Program-made: the position numbers and the translations under genes
The notes under the pieces: model-generated
Told to the model about the DNA's origin: nothing
The model's database searches: none
What the model saw: the letters and a program-made list of their open reading frames with translations, nothing else
Shown: positions 46,601 to 54,616 of the stretch, in pieces
Numbering within the stretch: the first letter of the stretch is position 1
How the letters are laid out: the number at the start of each line of letters is the position of its first letter
Assembly (NCBI RefSeq): GCF_004135285.1
Contig: NZ_CP035494.1
Span: forward strand, 3,472,001 to 3,536,000
Direction of reading: 5' to 3'
DNA from: Microbacterium protaetiae
Lineage (GTDB): Bacteria; Actinomycetota; Actinomycetes; Actinomycetales; Microbacteriaceae
Length of the DNA stretch: 64,000 nucleotides

Positions 46601-47287
46601 GACCACGTGCGTGTGGAGGTGGGGGTCGCCGGCGCGGGAGTCGAAGTGATCGAACGCGGTCGCGATCAGCCCCGTGACGTCGACCTGTGCAACCGCGCCA
46701 TCTCCGGCGGTTGCGCCCGTGCGGGTGGCTGCAACCTCGCGCTCCATGAACGCAACCACCTCCGCAACCGCTCGATGATGCGCCTCCCCGATGAGCGCTT
46801 GGACCCCGGCGTCCGCGACTGCCCACAGCACGCTCGTGGACTTCGGGATGGAGAAGGTGAAGTCGAAGCCCGCCACAGCACGCCGTGTGCTGCGGGCAGT
46901 CTCCTCGGCAACGATCTGCGCGACAGCCTCGCCCTTGGCCCCAGGCGTCAGCGTCTGGCCAAGAGCGGCGATCCGCGCCTCGATCCGCTCGTCCTGGCTC
47001 TTGTACGCCGGGAAGCCCAGGCCGAGCTTGTCACCTGTGATCGGATCACATCCCGTGCCCATCAGGAGCTGGAGCTGGTCTTCTGACACTCGGTCGCCCA
47101 CCTGAATCTCGCCCTTGCCAAGGGCCGCTACGCCAGCGCCGAGCCAGCGACCAGGCGGGGTGCCTTCCTCCATGTAGTAGCGGGTCAGCGGCGTTGAAAG
47201 CGGCCGGTTGCCGTCGGCCGCCGCGACGGTCCTGAGCAGGTACTTGTAGCCGTCACCTGCCGACATCACGCGCATCGAAACCGTCAT
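43676..47287 (-). CDS. MobF-type conjugative relaxase-helicase (TrwC/TraI/TraA)
   Basis: A 1203-residue relaxase. The N-terminal domain has candidate catalytic tyrosines Y14/Y16 and the metal triad HLHTH (H223, H225, H227). The second part is a SF1 helicase with Walker A VGPAGAGKTTAMNAL, Walker B LVIIDEASLAGT and a late VTAYRAQGITTD motif. It nicks DNA at the origin of transfer and unwinds the strand sent to the recipient. The start is ATG 47287 with GGAG upstream. There is no coupling protein or secretion genes in view, so the element may be mobilisable or be cut by the window. Confidence 0.93.
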   Translation of the reverse strand: MTVSMRVMSAGDGYKYLLRTVAAADGNRPLSTPLTRYYMEEGTPPGRWLGAGVAALGKGEIQVGDRVSEDQLQLLMGTGCDPITGDKLGLGFPAYKSQDERIEARIAALGQTLTPGAKGEAVAQIVAEETARSTRRAVAGFDFTFSIPKSTSVLWAVADAGVQALIGEAHHRAVAEVVAFMEREVAATRTGATAGDGAVAQVDVTGLIATAFDHFDSRAGDPHLHTHVVISNKVKTDFDGKWRSLDGRPMHAAVVALSELHEAVFADHMTRTFGVSWEAREMGRDHNPAWAITGVPEELIAEFSTRARHIDAETDRLIAEYVAAHGRRPAPAAIMKLRARATLATRPEKQVRSLADLTAEWRERATKALGRDATTWAREVTDNDKPLLLRADDVPLDVIGEIGRSVVEVVGEKRSTWRRWNLMAEASRQTMGWRFATIQDREAIVAMVADAAELVSLRLTPPELATSPVVFRRPDGTSVFRPKSSTVFTSESQLAAEDRLLERAANLSAPTVPLTTVEKITRNPDADGRMLGDDQADALTRIAVSGRLLDVLVGPAGAGKTTAMNALRRAWEAEHGPGSVVGFAPSAVAAQVLADDLGIATENTAKWWQNHLIHGTTFEAGQLVIIDEASLAGTLSLDRITHLAQDAGAKLLLVGDYAQLQSVDAGGAFAMIARDRADTPELADVHRFTHTWEKTASLELRHGRTRAIETYLAHQRITDGDAEAMTDTAYNAWRADRDAGLTSVLIAETHEDVTVLNRRARADLILNKTLIPDREVELRDGTAAGVGDTIITRRNNRNLRTMAGRDWVRNGDIWTITAVGDDGTITIARDYGTSTTIRDDGTIRARRRGRRFGGSIVLPASYVAEHVDLGYAVTAYRAQGITTDTAHVLVEPTSTRETFYVAMSRGRHANHAYVTLDRADDHAQPHPGDDPHATARSVLYGVLQHSGAELSAHETIVAEQDQWGSIAQLTAEYETIAAAAQHDRWATLVRGSGLTDEQAESAIESEAFGPLTAELRRAEANHHDVDALLPRLVTARGFGDADDIAAVLHYRVERATARPAGSGRTRKPPRLIAGLIPQAHGAIGAEMRAALDEREALIEARADAVLEAALTESTPWTNALGAAPTDRRRAATWRKAARVVAAYRDRYRVTDDAPLGAPPESAAQRIDAARARTALDRTMNLARVEQDQEHSRHSRTQRTGPSL

Positions 47288-47310
47288 TCTCGTCTCCGTT
47301 CCTGTCAGGC

Positions 47311-47466
47311 AGGTGAGCACCCTCACCTGGCGACTTCTGCTGCGGTGACGCCTGGCTCTACCTCGACCTGCAAGAGGCGTGTGACCTCCGAGGGCGGATG
47401 GAACGAAGGCCGGAGGTGGAGGAGTCGGGCGGTAGGCGCGTGTGGGTGTCGTGCACCTGACAGGTG
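47311..47466. promoter_or_regulatory. Candidate oriT/regulatory region upstream of the relaxase gene
   Basis: Two small inverted repeats share the AGGTG core: AGGTGAG-CACC-CTCACCT (47311-47328), just upstream of the relaxase start, and CACCT-GAC-AGGTG (47454-47466). Origins of transfer often lie next to MobF relaxase genes and contain such repeats, but no nick site can be named. The 47288-47532 gap holds no gene. Confidence 0.35.
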
Positions 47467-47532
47467 GCCAGCTCGGCATCAGTTCTCGGTGAGGCACGGA
47501 TGCCGGGGGCGACCGTTACCGGAGCAGACTTC

Positions 47533-48235
47533 ATGTGCGACCTCACCGTCAGCGGCGAATCGCGACTCAGGATCGGGTCGCTGCTCAGCGGCCACGGCGG
47601 CCTCGACCTCGCCGTCGAGCACGTCTTCACCGCCAACACCGTGTGGTTCTCCGGACTCAACGCGCCCATCGCCCGCGTCTTCTCCCACCACTAGCCAGAT
47701 GCACCGAACCTCGGCGACATCTCGACCATCGACTGGAGTCAAGTCGAGCCCGTGGACATCCTCATCGGCGGGTTCCCGTGCCAAGACGTTTCGACGGTAG
47801 GCAAGCGCGCCGGCCTCGCTCCGGGTACCCGCTCGGGGCTCTTGGCGCACGTGGCCGCAGCCATCGACGCGCTCCAGCCCGAGTGGTGACGGCGCTCACT
47901 GAAATTCCCCACTTCAACTTCAACTCTGAGGAATTTCGCTGAGCGCCGTCAACGCTGTGGTCCCTGATCGACGGGCTGTTCAGCGCTGGGGACGCTACGC
48001 CGACGCCATCACCCGTTGGGAACACGTCACCAGACGCCCCGCGCCAGCGCCAGCCCTCCTGAACGAAGCCGACGGCCCTCGCCCAGCACCGGCGTTCGTG
48101 GAGTGGCTGATGGGCTTGCCCGCTGGATGGGTCACCGATGCCCATGAGCTGACGCAGAACCAGCAGATCACCGCGCTTGGCAACGGAGTGCTACCTCTCC
48201 AGGCGGTGTCCGCACTGTCGCTGCTCGCCGCGTGA
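47533..48235 (+). pseudogene. C5-cytosine DNA methyltransferase, inactivated
   Basis: From ATG 47533 the frame gives motif I (RIGSLLSGHGGLDLAVEHVF) and then an amber stop at 47692 that replaces the codon after FSHH. It continues in the same frame with NLGDIS, the PCQ motif (ILIGGFPCQDVSTVGKRAG) and LQPEW, where a 65-bp inverted-repeat element begins. After the element the C-terminal part appears (AVQRWGRYADAITRWE, FVEWLMGLPAGW, ITALGNGV). The central part with the ENV motif and target domain is missing. The protein cannot be functional. Confidence 0.9.
47887..47951. mobile_element. 65-bp miniature inverted-repeat element
   Basis: TGACGGCGCTCACTGAAATT at the left end matches the inverse of the right end (AAATTTCGCTGAGCGCCGTCA read on the other strand) in 21 of 24 positions. 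The centre is 17 bases (ACTTCAACTTCAACTCT). It interrupts the methyltransferase gene exactly at a break in homology. No coding sequence. It looks like two transposon ends brought together, or a MITE. I see no clear target duplication. Confidence 0.75.
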
Positions 48236-48242
48236 ACGTCGG

Positions 48243-50021
48243 CTACGCGAGAGCCGCGTCCTCCGGTGCGCCCGGTGTTGTTCCCAGAGCGGCAAGTAGG
48301 CGGGTCCGGATTCGCTGCTTGCGCTCCTCGAAGAACGACGTGAAGTCGGCCAGGTCGAGCGGAAGACCGTCGAGGTCGTTCTCGGCGAGGTAGGTGGCTC
48401 GCTTGTCCTCGCTCGGGAAGGCGGTGTCGATCCACTCCGCAGGCAGGCTGTCCTGCTTCTCGATGTTGGCGGTCCCGGCGAGCAGCTGGAGGTTCGGCAG
48501 GAGGTTCACGGCCGCCAGGTAGTCGTCAATCTTGTCGAGCGGAATCCCTGCGTCGAGGAGCTTCTTCCTGGTGAACCGGGACTTGGGGAAGATGTGGTCT
48601 TCGTGGAACTTCTTGCTCAGGTCCAGCCCCGGGTACAGCACGGACAGCACTGAGAACGTCCGCTGACCGGCGTACTTGAGGTTGAGCAGCTCGTCGATCT
48701 CGGCGTTGTCGAACGCGAGGCTCTTGCCGACGGCCGCCATCGCCTCCTCGACCGCAGCGACCGGGAAGCCATTGGGCGAGTTGGTGCGGAGGACATCGCG
48801 GATGCGGGTGAGGAGCGTGTCGAGCCCCGACCCCCAGATGCCACGCTTGACCAGCGAGCGCGTCACCCACCGTTGCAGGGCGAGCCTGTCGGCCGCGTCC
48901 GCAGTGGAGTCGAGGTAGGAGTCGCCTGCACCTCGGAGGTGCAGGTAGTGCGCGACCGGGACGATCACGCTGTTCGCGGTGAGGTTGCGCTCGTTGTACC
49001 CGAACTGCTGAAGCAACGTAGCGGCACGCAGCAAGGCTCCCTTGATCTGCGGCCACGCGGCCTCCACCCTGGCCATGTTCCCCTGGGTGAAGTTGGTGAC
49101 CTTGAACCGCACATCCACGTCCGCGATCGTCAGCGCGGTCTTCAGCACCACATCCTTGGAGAACGAGAACTGGCGGCCGGCGTTGCTGTTGATCTCGGAG
49201 ACCAGCGAGCGGACCTCCTCACGAGCGTCCAGCTCCTGCCACTGGTTCGTTGCCATCGACAGCAGAAGGTCGGAATAGGAGAGCGTGGTGCCGCCGCTGT
49301 TGACGCGGACGAAGATTTCGAGCACCTTGTCGGCATCCTGATCGGTGACCAGGAAGTAGTTCATCGGCTTGAGAACCCGCACCGCCTCGTACAGGTCGTA
49401 GAGCCGCTGGAATGCGTCAGCCGATCCGGCGATGCCCCGTTGCTCCAGCTCCCGCATGATCGCAGGGCCGGCGTTGGCAAGATCGAGGACCGCGCCGACC
49501 CGGAACCACTTGTCGGCCTCGCCGTCCGCCGGGGCCGCCTCCCGGTCGGTGAGGAACCGCAGGTCATACTTGGTGCCGAGTTCCTCGTCGTCGGGGTCGT
49601 CGACGAGGTTGAGATAGAGGCGCATGACGGGGAACGCATCCGCGCTGTTCCACCACGCGTACTTCTTCTTCTCCGCGAAGCTGCCGTACAGCGCGATGTT
49701 CAGCGAGGTGAGCCGCTGCTGCCCATCGAGCACCGCCGTCGTGCCGCTCCCCGAGGGAACAGTCGCCTTGCCCGCGTAGGGGTTATCGCGCTCGTGGTAG
49801 TTCGTCAGAAACTCATAGAACGTGTACGACTGCGCCGTCTCGGGCTTGACGTCCCAGAGCAGGAAGGACCCGACGGGGTACCCACGCATGAGGCTGTCGA
49901 CGAGCTTGGTGATCTGGTCGGCGCCCCAGACGAACTCGCGCTGGATCGCCGGCATCAGGTACTCGCGCTTGTGGATAGCGGTCAGCATCTCCTCGATGCT
50001 GCGCGGGGTCTGGAACGACAT
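48243..50021 (-). CDS. DUF262 nuclease, GmrSD/BrxU-like
   Basis: A 592-residue protein. The N-terminal DUF262 domain has MPAIQREFVWGADQITKLVD and the ParB-like nucleotide site VLDGQQRLTSLNIAL. The C-terminal part has a His-Me-finger-like DUF1524 region (KFHEDHIFPKSRF, NLLPNLQLLAGTANIEKQD). This single-chain layout is that of GmrSD type IV enzymes, which cut phage DNA with modified (glucosylated hydroxymethyl) cytosine; related genes (brxU) sit with BREX operons. It is 207 bases downstream of brxL in the same direction, perhaps with its own promoter. Confidence 0.87.
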   Translation of the reverse strand: MSFQTPRSIEEMLTAIHKREYLMPAIQREFVWGADQITKLVDSLMRGYPVGSFLLWDVKPETAQSYTFYEFLTNYHERDNPYAGKATVPSGSGTTAVLDGQQRLTSLNIALYGSFAEKKKYAWWNSADAFPVMRLYLNLVDDPDDEELGTKYDLRFLTDREAAPADGEADKWFRVGAVLDLANAGPAIMRELEQRGIAGSADAFQRLYDLYEAVRVLKPMNYFLVTDQDADKVLEIFVRVNSGGTTLSYSDLLLSMATNQWQELDAREEVRSLVSEINSNAGRQFSFSKDVVLKTALTIADVDVRFKVTNFTQGNMARVEAAWPQIKGALLRAATLLQQFGYNERNLTANSVIVPVAHYLHLRGAGDSYLDSTADAADRLALQRWVTRSLVKRGIWGSGLDTLLTRIRDVLRTNSPNGFPVAAVEEAMAAVGKSLAFDNAEIDELLNLKYAGQRTFSVLSVLYPGLDLSKKFHEDHIFPKSRFTRKKLLDAGIPLDKIDDYLAAVNLLPNLQLLAGTANIEKQDSLPAEWIDTAFPSEDKRATYLAENDLDGLPLDLADFTSFFEERKQRIRTRLLAALGTTPGAPEDAALA

Positions 50022-50228
50022 ACGGTGTGACTTCTCTCAATCAGACTGGCGGATGGTCAGGCTATGGTCTTATCCCCATGGCGACGACAGTGTCGCAAGG
50101 GGTCATAGCGACAAAGCTCGTTGCGGGATTCGATGCAGGTCCAGGGCAGAGCGGCGCGAACCCAATGAGCGCCGGCCATCAAATCACCCACTCGTTCGGC
50201 CGCATGGATACTCCGACTGTCTGCTCGT
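50022..50228 (-). promoter_or_regulatory. Gap between brxL and the DUF262 gene
   Basis: 207 bases without a gene that I can support. It has a small hairpin (GCGACGACAGTGTCGC, about 50082-50097) and moderate GC. As all BREX genes upstream overlap, the gap suggests that the DUF262 gene has its own promoter here. Confidence 0.35.
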
Positions 50229-52286
50229 TCATTCGTCGAGTGCTTTCACGAGGGCGTCCTGCGCGTCACTGTAGAAAATGAACGAGACTTTCGTAGCGAC
50301 CTCGTCGCTGACATCGAGGAGTTGGCGGCGGGCAGACACCGGGAGCAAGAGGGCCGTCGCTCCCTTCTCCATCGCGTGCTCGGCGAGTTGCGCCGCGTTG
50401 AGGATCGTCTCGACGCCGCCGCCGAGCGACAGATTGCCGACAGCGATTAGGCCACCCCGGATTGACCGCTGGAGCATCGCCGAGGCCAGCGCGAGGAGGA
50501 TCGGCAGTCCTAGGCCGGCACCGGTCTTGGCAGCGTCGAGCGCCCGTACCTGAGCGGTGAGGTTGTGCTCGCGCGGGTCGCGGTCGCCCACGAGTTGCCT
50601 CGCCTGGGCGATGAGGTTCTGCTCTGCGACCTTGAAGCTTTCCCGGAGCGTGGCGGGGGCGGCCTGGTTGAGTAGACCGCGTGCACCAGAGCCGGGCGTG
50701 TCCGCCGCCTCGATTCGGTAGAGCCCTGGGCCTACGTCGCCGCCGCCCTCGGAGATCGCCCACACCTGGCCGGGAGGCAGCGGATCAAGGCCGATCGAGT
50801 CGGGGCTCGCGAGTTCGGGAGTCGAGACGAACTGCTCGACTCCCTCGCCGAGGCGGTAGCCGAACTGGGTGTTACGGAACTCTGCTGCGCCGATGCGGCG
50901 CTGTTGTTCCTTGACGCGACGGCGGCACTCCAGGGCGATGCGCACCGCCCATTCGAGGTCCTCGTCGGAGATCGTGGCTTCGGCGTCGGGATACAAGAGC
51001 TTGAGCAAGCCATCAACCGTCTTGTTGACGGCCGACAGGTCTCTGCCCGACAGTGCATCGGAGTAGTTGACCCGCCCCTGGATCGAGGTGAGGCGAGACT
51101 GGTCGCGAAGGCGCGACCAGCACTCGGAGAGGAAGTCACTCACGAGTCCGAAGTGGTGAGTGAAGTAGGTCGGGTTGAGCTTCGGAACGTCCCAGCCGGG
51201 CAGGTAGGCGTGGATACGGTCCATGAACGCTGTATCGTCTCGCATCTCCGGTGGCAGCGGAGAGAGCAGGTGGCCGATCCGCTGCTGGTGGGCGACATCC
51301 ACGTCGAAGTTCCCGACCAACATGATCGAACCGTCAGCACGGATGGACTCACGGCCGCGGGAGAACTCGCCAGACTCCATGTAGCCCTTCATGATGTTGA
51401 CGCCATCCTTCTGATCGAAGGAGACGCCGGAGACTTCGTCGAAACACACAACGTCGTATTGCGCGACAAGGCCGCGCTGTCCAGTGGCGTTGTTGACGAA
51501 CATCCGGGCGACGGTGGCCTTGCCGCCGGAGATCAAGTGCGCGTAGGGCGAGACCTGTTGGAACAGGTGGGACTTGCCGGTGCCGCGAGGCCCTAGTTCG
51601 ACCATGTTGAAGTTCCGCTGCACGAACGGGACCATGCGGAGCAACAGCACGTCTTGTTCGCGCTCGGTGAGTTGCGCAGGTTCGAAACCCACTGACCGCA
51701 GCAGGAGGTGCTTCCACTGCGCCGTAGTGAACCGTGAGCGACCTTCGGCTAGACGCGATAGTGAATCGCGGGTCGAGAGTTGGATAGGGCGGAGCGACCC
51801 GATAGCGAAGGGCTTGCCGTTGTTCTCATCAGCGATCGCGGCGTCGTAGAACAGATCAACCTCGGCATAAAAGCCACCGGTCAGCATGCGCTCGTTGTCA
51901 CGGACAACGTCATCGTCGATGCGCACGTCTCGGAGCCCAAGGCTCGGCAGCTCGGCAACGTAGGCGTTCGACTTCGCATCGAGTCGGGCCTTCACGAGAT
52001 CAATGAGCTTGACAGTCATGCGCTCACGCGCGCGTGACTTGAAGAGCTCTTCTTCGCCTGCCCGTACAGTGCGGTCAGCGAGCAGTCGTCGTACGACCTG
52101 GAGCCCTTCTTCGATCTCCTCCGGGTCGGTTGTGGCGCAGTAGCGTCCGATGAGGAACTCTCCGACATAGGTCGGGACGGGATACGCGCCCTTGAACTGC
52201 TGGGCGAGGTCCTTGCGAACGACGTACCCCTCGAAGGCGGATGCTGCGATCGTGTCGATCTCGTCGAGCGCGATTGCCTCGGTCAT
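50229..52286 (-). CDS. brxL: BrxL, BREX AAA+ Lon-like protein
   Basis: A 685-residue BrxL. The AAA+ part has Walker A GPRGTGKSHLFQQ and Walker B YDVVCFDEVSGV; NFDVDVAHQQRIGHLLSPLP is strongly conserved. The C-terminal part is Lon-protease-like (KTGAGLGLPILLALASAM, GGLIAVGNLSLGGGVETI) but the usual Ser in a PSAG context and the Lys of GGLKEK are not seen. BrxL is a DNA-binding ATPase needed for phage exclusion in type 1 BREX. Its start overlaps the pglZ stop by ATGA. Confidence 0.93.
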   Translation of the reverse strand: MTEAIALDEIDTIAASAFEGYVVRKDLAQQFKGAYPVPTYVGEFLIGRYCATTDPEEIEEGLQVVRRLLADRTVRAGEEELFKSRARERMTVKLIDLVKARLDAKSNAYVAELPSLGLRDVRIDDDVVRDNERMLTGGFYAEVDLFYDAAIADENNGKPFAIGSLRPIQLSTRDSLSRLAEGRSRFTTAQWKHLLLRSVGFEPAQLTEREQDVLLLRMVPFVQRNFNMVELGPRGTGKSHLFQQVSPYAHLISGGKATVARMFVNNATGQRGLVAQYDVVCFDEVSGVSFDQKDGVNIMKGYMESGEFSRGRESIRADGSIMLVGNFDVDVAHQQRIGHLLSPLPPEMRDDTAFMDRIHAYLPGWDVPKLNPTYFTHHFGLVSDFLSECWSRLRDQSRLTSIQGRVNYSDALSGRDLSAVNKTVDGLLKLLYPDAEATISDEDLEWAVRIALECRRRVKEQQRRIGAAEFRNTQFGYRLGEGVEQFVSTPELASPDSIGLDPLPPGQVWAISEGGGDVGPGLYRIEAADTPGSGARGLLNQAAPATLRESFKVAEQNLIAQARQLVGDRDPREHNLTAQVRALDAAKTGAGLGLPILLALASAMLQRSIRGGLIAVGNLSLGGGVETILNAAQLAEHAMEKGATALLLPVSARRQLLDVSDEVATKVSFIFYSDAQDALVKALDE

Positions 52287-54616
52287 TCGACGCCTCCTAC
52301 CGTGGTTTGTGCTTGCGCTAGAATTCCACCGCTCGGGTCGAGTAGTACAACCCAGGCGCTCGCCCCAGCAGGAGCCTGTTCCTCATCGACGAGCACCTTG
52401 ACCTCGCCCGGCTCGGTGGGCGCCTTCGGGCCGCCGACGGCGCTCGATGCGTCGGCGGGGTGAAGCCGAACTTCGGCGGCCACTTCGGCTTCGGCAGGGC
52501 CGTAGTCGATGCGGCAGCGCTGTCCTGTCCATCGAACAGCTTCAATCTGGACGGGCGCAGCGGCCGAGTCGCCGCGGGTCACGGTGACGAAGGGAATCAC
52601 GCATTCCTGGAGACTCAATCCGCCGTGCTCGTACAGGCAGCCCGCTTCAAATGCGGCAGCTCCGGGTGCGCTGACCATGTCGACAGATGAGTCCCAAGTC
52701 CAGGGCAGGATCGGGAAATCCGGGCGGGCCGCGGCGGCTTTCAACCGCGCCACACGCGGTTTGCGGGCAGCATCACCTTCCGTCACCTGTATCGGGAGGG
52801 TGACCTTCTGCGCTGCCTGGCCGGGCAAGAGGAACCCGTGATCGGTGACCACGACGACCTTCCGCCACCCTGCGTCAAGCAGCGTACGAACGCGCTCGGC
52901 GATGAGGTCGAGGTGGTGGTCGATGAGGTCCGCCATCTGATGCCCGTGCGAGTGGCCCAGCGAGTCGATCATGTTCGTCTGCGTCCACGCTGTTCCGGCC
53001 GGGTCGCCGACCTGAGCGGTGTCCCAGTCGAGGAACTGCACCTCCGCCCCAGCGAGGGCCGATCGCAGCACTGCACCCTTCACAGATCGCCCCTGATCGT
53101 CGGCCGCGTCGAAGGCCGCGCCGCCAGCCATGCTGATCCTGATCGGCGCCACCGCCGGCTGGCCGGTTGGCGTGACGCTGGGGAAAGCCGCCTGGCGCGG
53201 CTCCACAACTACCGCGAGACCCGACAGTCGGCGAGCAACACGGGTGGCCAGGTCGTAGCGCAGTGCATCGACGTAGACCACGCATGTTCCGGCGGCTACG
53301 TCGAGGCCCGTCTGGCCGAGGTAGGTGCCAACTGCGGCCTTCTGGAATGCTCGTGCCGACTGATCGACCCACGGGTCGTAGATCGCGCCGAGAGCGTGGG
53401 TGACAGCGGCCCTGTCTTGTGCGGTCTTGGCCGTCGCGATCGTCCGCAGTGCGAGGTCGTCAATCACGTGGCCCTCGTGGCTGTACCAGGCAACTTGACT
53501 CTGGAGATCTGTTGCTGTCGAAGCGGTCGCTACACGGTTTGCCAGTTCCGCGAGGTGACCGGCGGCCCTCGCAAGGGGCGCCTGACCGAGAGCAGCCCAT
53601 ACGTTGTCTTCGCGCGGCGTGTGCGCGGCAGCGAGCTCTTCAACGCGACCACGCGGGTCGGGATGAGTGCCCAATGCATTGAGTGCCGACCTGAGCGCGT
53701 CCTCCTGGTCGCGGTTCCACGAAGGCCACGAGTCAGGGTGTGGGTCGGTGTCTCCAAAGAGCGGCACGACAGAGGGCCGCGCCTGGTCGAGCAAGGCAGG
53801 AAGGTTCGGATAACGGCTCGGGTTCTCCGCAAACCGTTGCCAGACAGCTCCCCACTCACCCGTTCGGCCGCCGAGCTTACTGGCTGCAGTGAGAGCGCCG
53901 TCCTTGTCGGGGCTGATGCCGTAGACGGACTTGCAGGAGGCGACAAGGGCCTGCCACTGCGCACCTTCGAGCGAAGCCCTCACCTCGTCCGGCTCGTTCA
54001 TCCATTCGAGGAGGGTGCGAACCGTGTCATCGAGCACGAGGTGGTGCAGGCGAGACGAATCGAGGCGCCCCATACGTTTGAGATCGTCGATGTCCTCGAA
54101 GAGGAACTTGTCCAGCACCTGAGCGAGGGCCGCCTTCGTCGCACTGTCACTCGCGATGTCGAGCCCCGCACCCTGCTTCGACGCAAGGAAAGAGTGCGGC
54201 GTCCAGGGCGTCTGACCGTGGGCAGAGGGCCACCAGTTCGAGCGGATCGCAACCTCGGCCAACGGCGCGAGCGAGTCATCGAGCGCCGCTGCCTCTACCA
54301 CGGAGCCTCGACTGACACCCGGCAGGTAGATCACCCACGGATTGCGCTCGTCTCGTTCGGCAAGATGAGCTGGGAGTTCCACGGACTCGGGCGAGGCAAG
54401 AACGGCTCGAAGCCAAAGCGCTGGACCTCGTGCAGCCGCGGGGTCGTACTCTCCGAGCACCAAGATGGGCACTGCCTCTTGGAAGATGCGAATCACCGGC
54501 TCCCAGGTGCGCTCAGGATCGGCCCACAGAACAGCGGCTGGGGCAGAGTTCGCCCCCGCGTTGAAGGCAGCAGCGTCACGGAGGGCTTTCGCGACGACGG
54601 CACGGACAAGCGTCAT
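52283..54616 (-). CDS. pglZ: PglZ, BREX alkaline-phosphatase-superfamily protein
   Basis: A 777-residue PglZ. The metal-binding Asp is in VVYVDALRYDLATRVARRL and a later Asp-His in VVVVTDHGFLLPGQA, plus CLYEHGGLSLQECVIPFV. PglZ is a core BREX protein that works with PglX; relatives have metal-dependent phosphodiesterase activity. The N-terminal half (residues 1-420) is less conserved. Its start overlaps the pglX stop (ATGA). Confidence 0.93.
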   Translation of the reverse strand: MTLVRAVVAKALRDAAAFNAGANSAPAAVLWADPERTWEPVIRIFQEAVPILVLGEYDPAAARGPALWLRAVLASPESVELPAHLAERDERNPWVIYLPGVSRGSVVEAAALDDSLAPLAEVAIRSNWWPSAHGQTPWTPHSFLASKQGAGLDIASDSATKAALAQVLDKFLFEDIDDLKRMGRLDSSRLHHLVLDDTVRTLLEWMNEPDEVRASLEGAQWQALVASCKSVYGISPDKDGALTAASKLGGRTGEWGAVWQRFAENPSRYPNLPALLDQARPSVVPLFGDTDPHPDSWPSWNRDQEDALRSALNALGTHPDPRGRVEELAAAHTPREDNVWAALGQAPLARAAGHLAELANRVATASTATDLQSQVAWYSHEGHVIDDLALRTIATAKTAQDRAAVTHALGAIYDPWVDQSARAFQKAAVGTYLGQTGLDVAAGTCVVYVDALRYDLATRVARRLSGLAVVVEPRQAAFPSVTPTGQPAVAPIRISMAGGAAFDAADDQGRSVKGAVLRSALAGAEVQFLDWDTAQVGDPAGTAWTQTNMIDSLGHSHGHQMADLIDHHLDLIAERVRTLLDAGWRKVVVVTDHGFLLPGQAAQKVTLPIQVTEGDAARKPRVARLKAAAARPDFPILPWTWDSSVDMVSAPGAAAFEAGCLYEHGGLSLQECVIPFVTVTRGDSAAAPVQIEAVRWTGQRCRIDYGPAEAEVAAEVRLHPADASSAVGGPKAPTEPGEVKVLVDEEQAPAGASAWVVLLDPSGGILAQAQTTVGGVE

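Noticed and set aside
43676..47497. Relaxase start at 47497
   Set aside because: The added 70 residues are Pro/Arg-rich without a ribosome site, while ATG 47287 has GGAG and begins the MobF domain.
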